Below, in pieces: positions 5,088-5,302 of a stretch of DNA of 5,302 nucleotides. Position 1 is the stretch's first letter. Every line of letters starts with the position of its first letter. The translations under genes and the position numbers were made by a program. The notes beneath the pieces are model-generated. The model was not told the origin of the DNA. It ran no database searches and saw nothing but the letters and a program-made list of their open reading frames with translations. Origin of the DNA: Acidobacteriaceae bacterium (GTDB lineage: Bacteria > Acidobacteriota > Terriglobia > Terriglobales > SbA1); contig JAFAGX010000637.1 in assembly GCA_019237515.1 (NCBI GenBank), positions 1-5,302 on the forward strand. Direction: 5' to 3'.

Positions 5088-5302
5088 TACTCGCTGCCAC
5101 CCAGTAGTAGTCCAGCCCCTGGGGAGCATAACTGCCAAGGTAAGAAACACGACGACCCGGCAATTGCTTGGCTACGTCGACCTGACTTCCTTCCGGAGCA
5201 ATTAGCAGGTGCGCCCCTGAAGGAATTTCGCGCAACCGGTATTGCTGAATCTTCTGGTCTCGATAGAAAGCTAAACCGTACTCAATTTCGCGTGGTACCT
5301 GA
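5050..5302 (-). CDS. C-terminal fragment of a probable membrane glycosyltransferase (GT39/ArnT-like)
   Basis: The minus-strand frame is open from the right edge to TAG at 5052-5050, giving the last 83 residues; the start lies outside the window. The fragment reads PREIEYGLAFYRDQKIQQYR, then SGAHLLIAPEGSQ and RVSYLGSYAPQGLDYYWVA. This pattern resembles the soluble C-terminal end of multi-pass ArnT/dolichyl-phosphate-mannose-type glycosyltransferases, which move lipid-linked sugars at the cytoplasmic membrane. That is recollection of the family, and no catalytic motif is visible here. A short internal TTG at 5235 is not a credible start since the similarity continues upstream of it. The final residues, about 72-80 (TQHPALSTQ), are encoded by the heptamer arm of element B, so the natural end has probably been replaced or extended by the repeat. 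Confidence 0.6.
   Translation of the reverse strand, partial: QVPREIEYGLAFYRDQKIQQYRLREIPSGAHLLIAPEGSQVDVAKQLPGRRVSYLGSYAPQGLDYYWVAASTQHPALSTQPSQ

Overview
The window looks like a chromosomal stretch of an acidobacterium, probably class Terriglobia. I infer this from moderate-to-high GC, an M24 peptidase followed by a DUF6677-type membrane protein, and intergenic spacers full of short hairpins and heptamer repeats. This placement rests on memory of such genomes, not on a search. All genes look intact except the last, which runs off the right edge. I see no tRNA, rRNA, CRISPR array, transposase or phage gene.

Layout, left to right. Positions 1-107 hold no gene but contain three consecutive hairpins. 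A plus-strand series follows: yggS (PLP homeostasis protein, 108-818), a yggU/DUF167 gene (914-1219), an AlkD-like DNA alkylation repair gene (1227-1952), an M24 aminopeptidase P/prolidase-like gene (2014-3180), a DUF6677-like membrane protein (3181-3615) and a 60-residue two-helix membrane protein (3612-3794). The last three abut or overlap and should be translated together. The minus strand then carries a tandem-GNAT acetyltransferase (4880-3912), convergent with the plus-strand block, and upstream of it the C-terminus of a probable membrane glycosyltransferase (5302-5050).

The genes do not form one pathway. They are a mix of housekeeping (PLP balance, peptide turnover), repair (alkylated bases) and envelope or unknown functions. 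yggS and yggU are common neighbours in many bacteria.

The most unusual content is intergenic. Two elements, at 3800-3907 and 4963-5087, share one design: short tandem runs of a degenerate heptamer (consensus YYRGCNN) at both ends, in inverted orientation, around a unique core. They bracket the GNAT gene on both sides. One fills the space between two convergent stop codons. The other runs into the coding sequence of the glycosyltransferase and supplies its last residues. Simpler hairpins at 36-74 and 5009-5026 share the 8-mer CTTGCCTG, and a degenerate CTCTGTG/CACAGAG repeat separates yggS from yggU.
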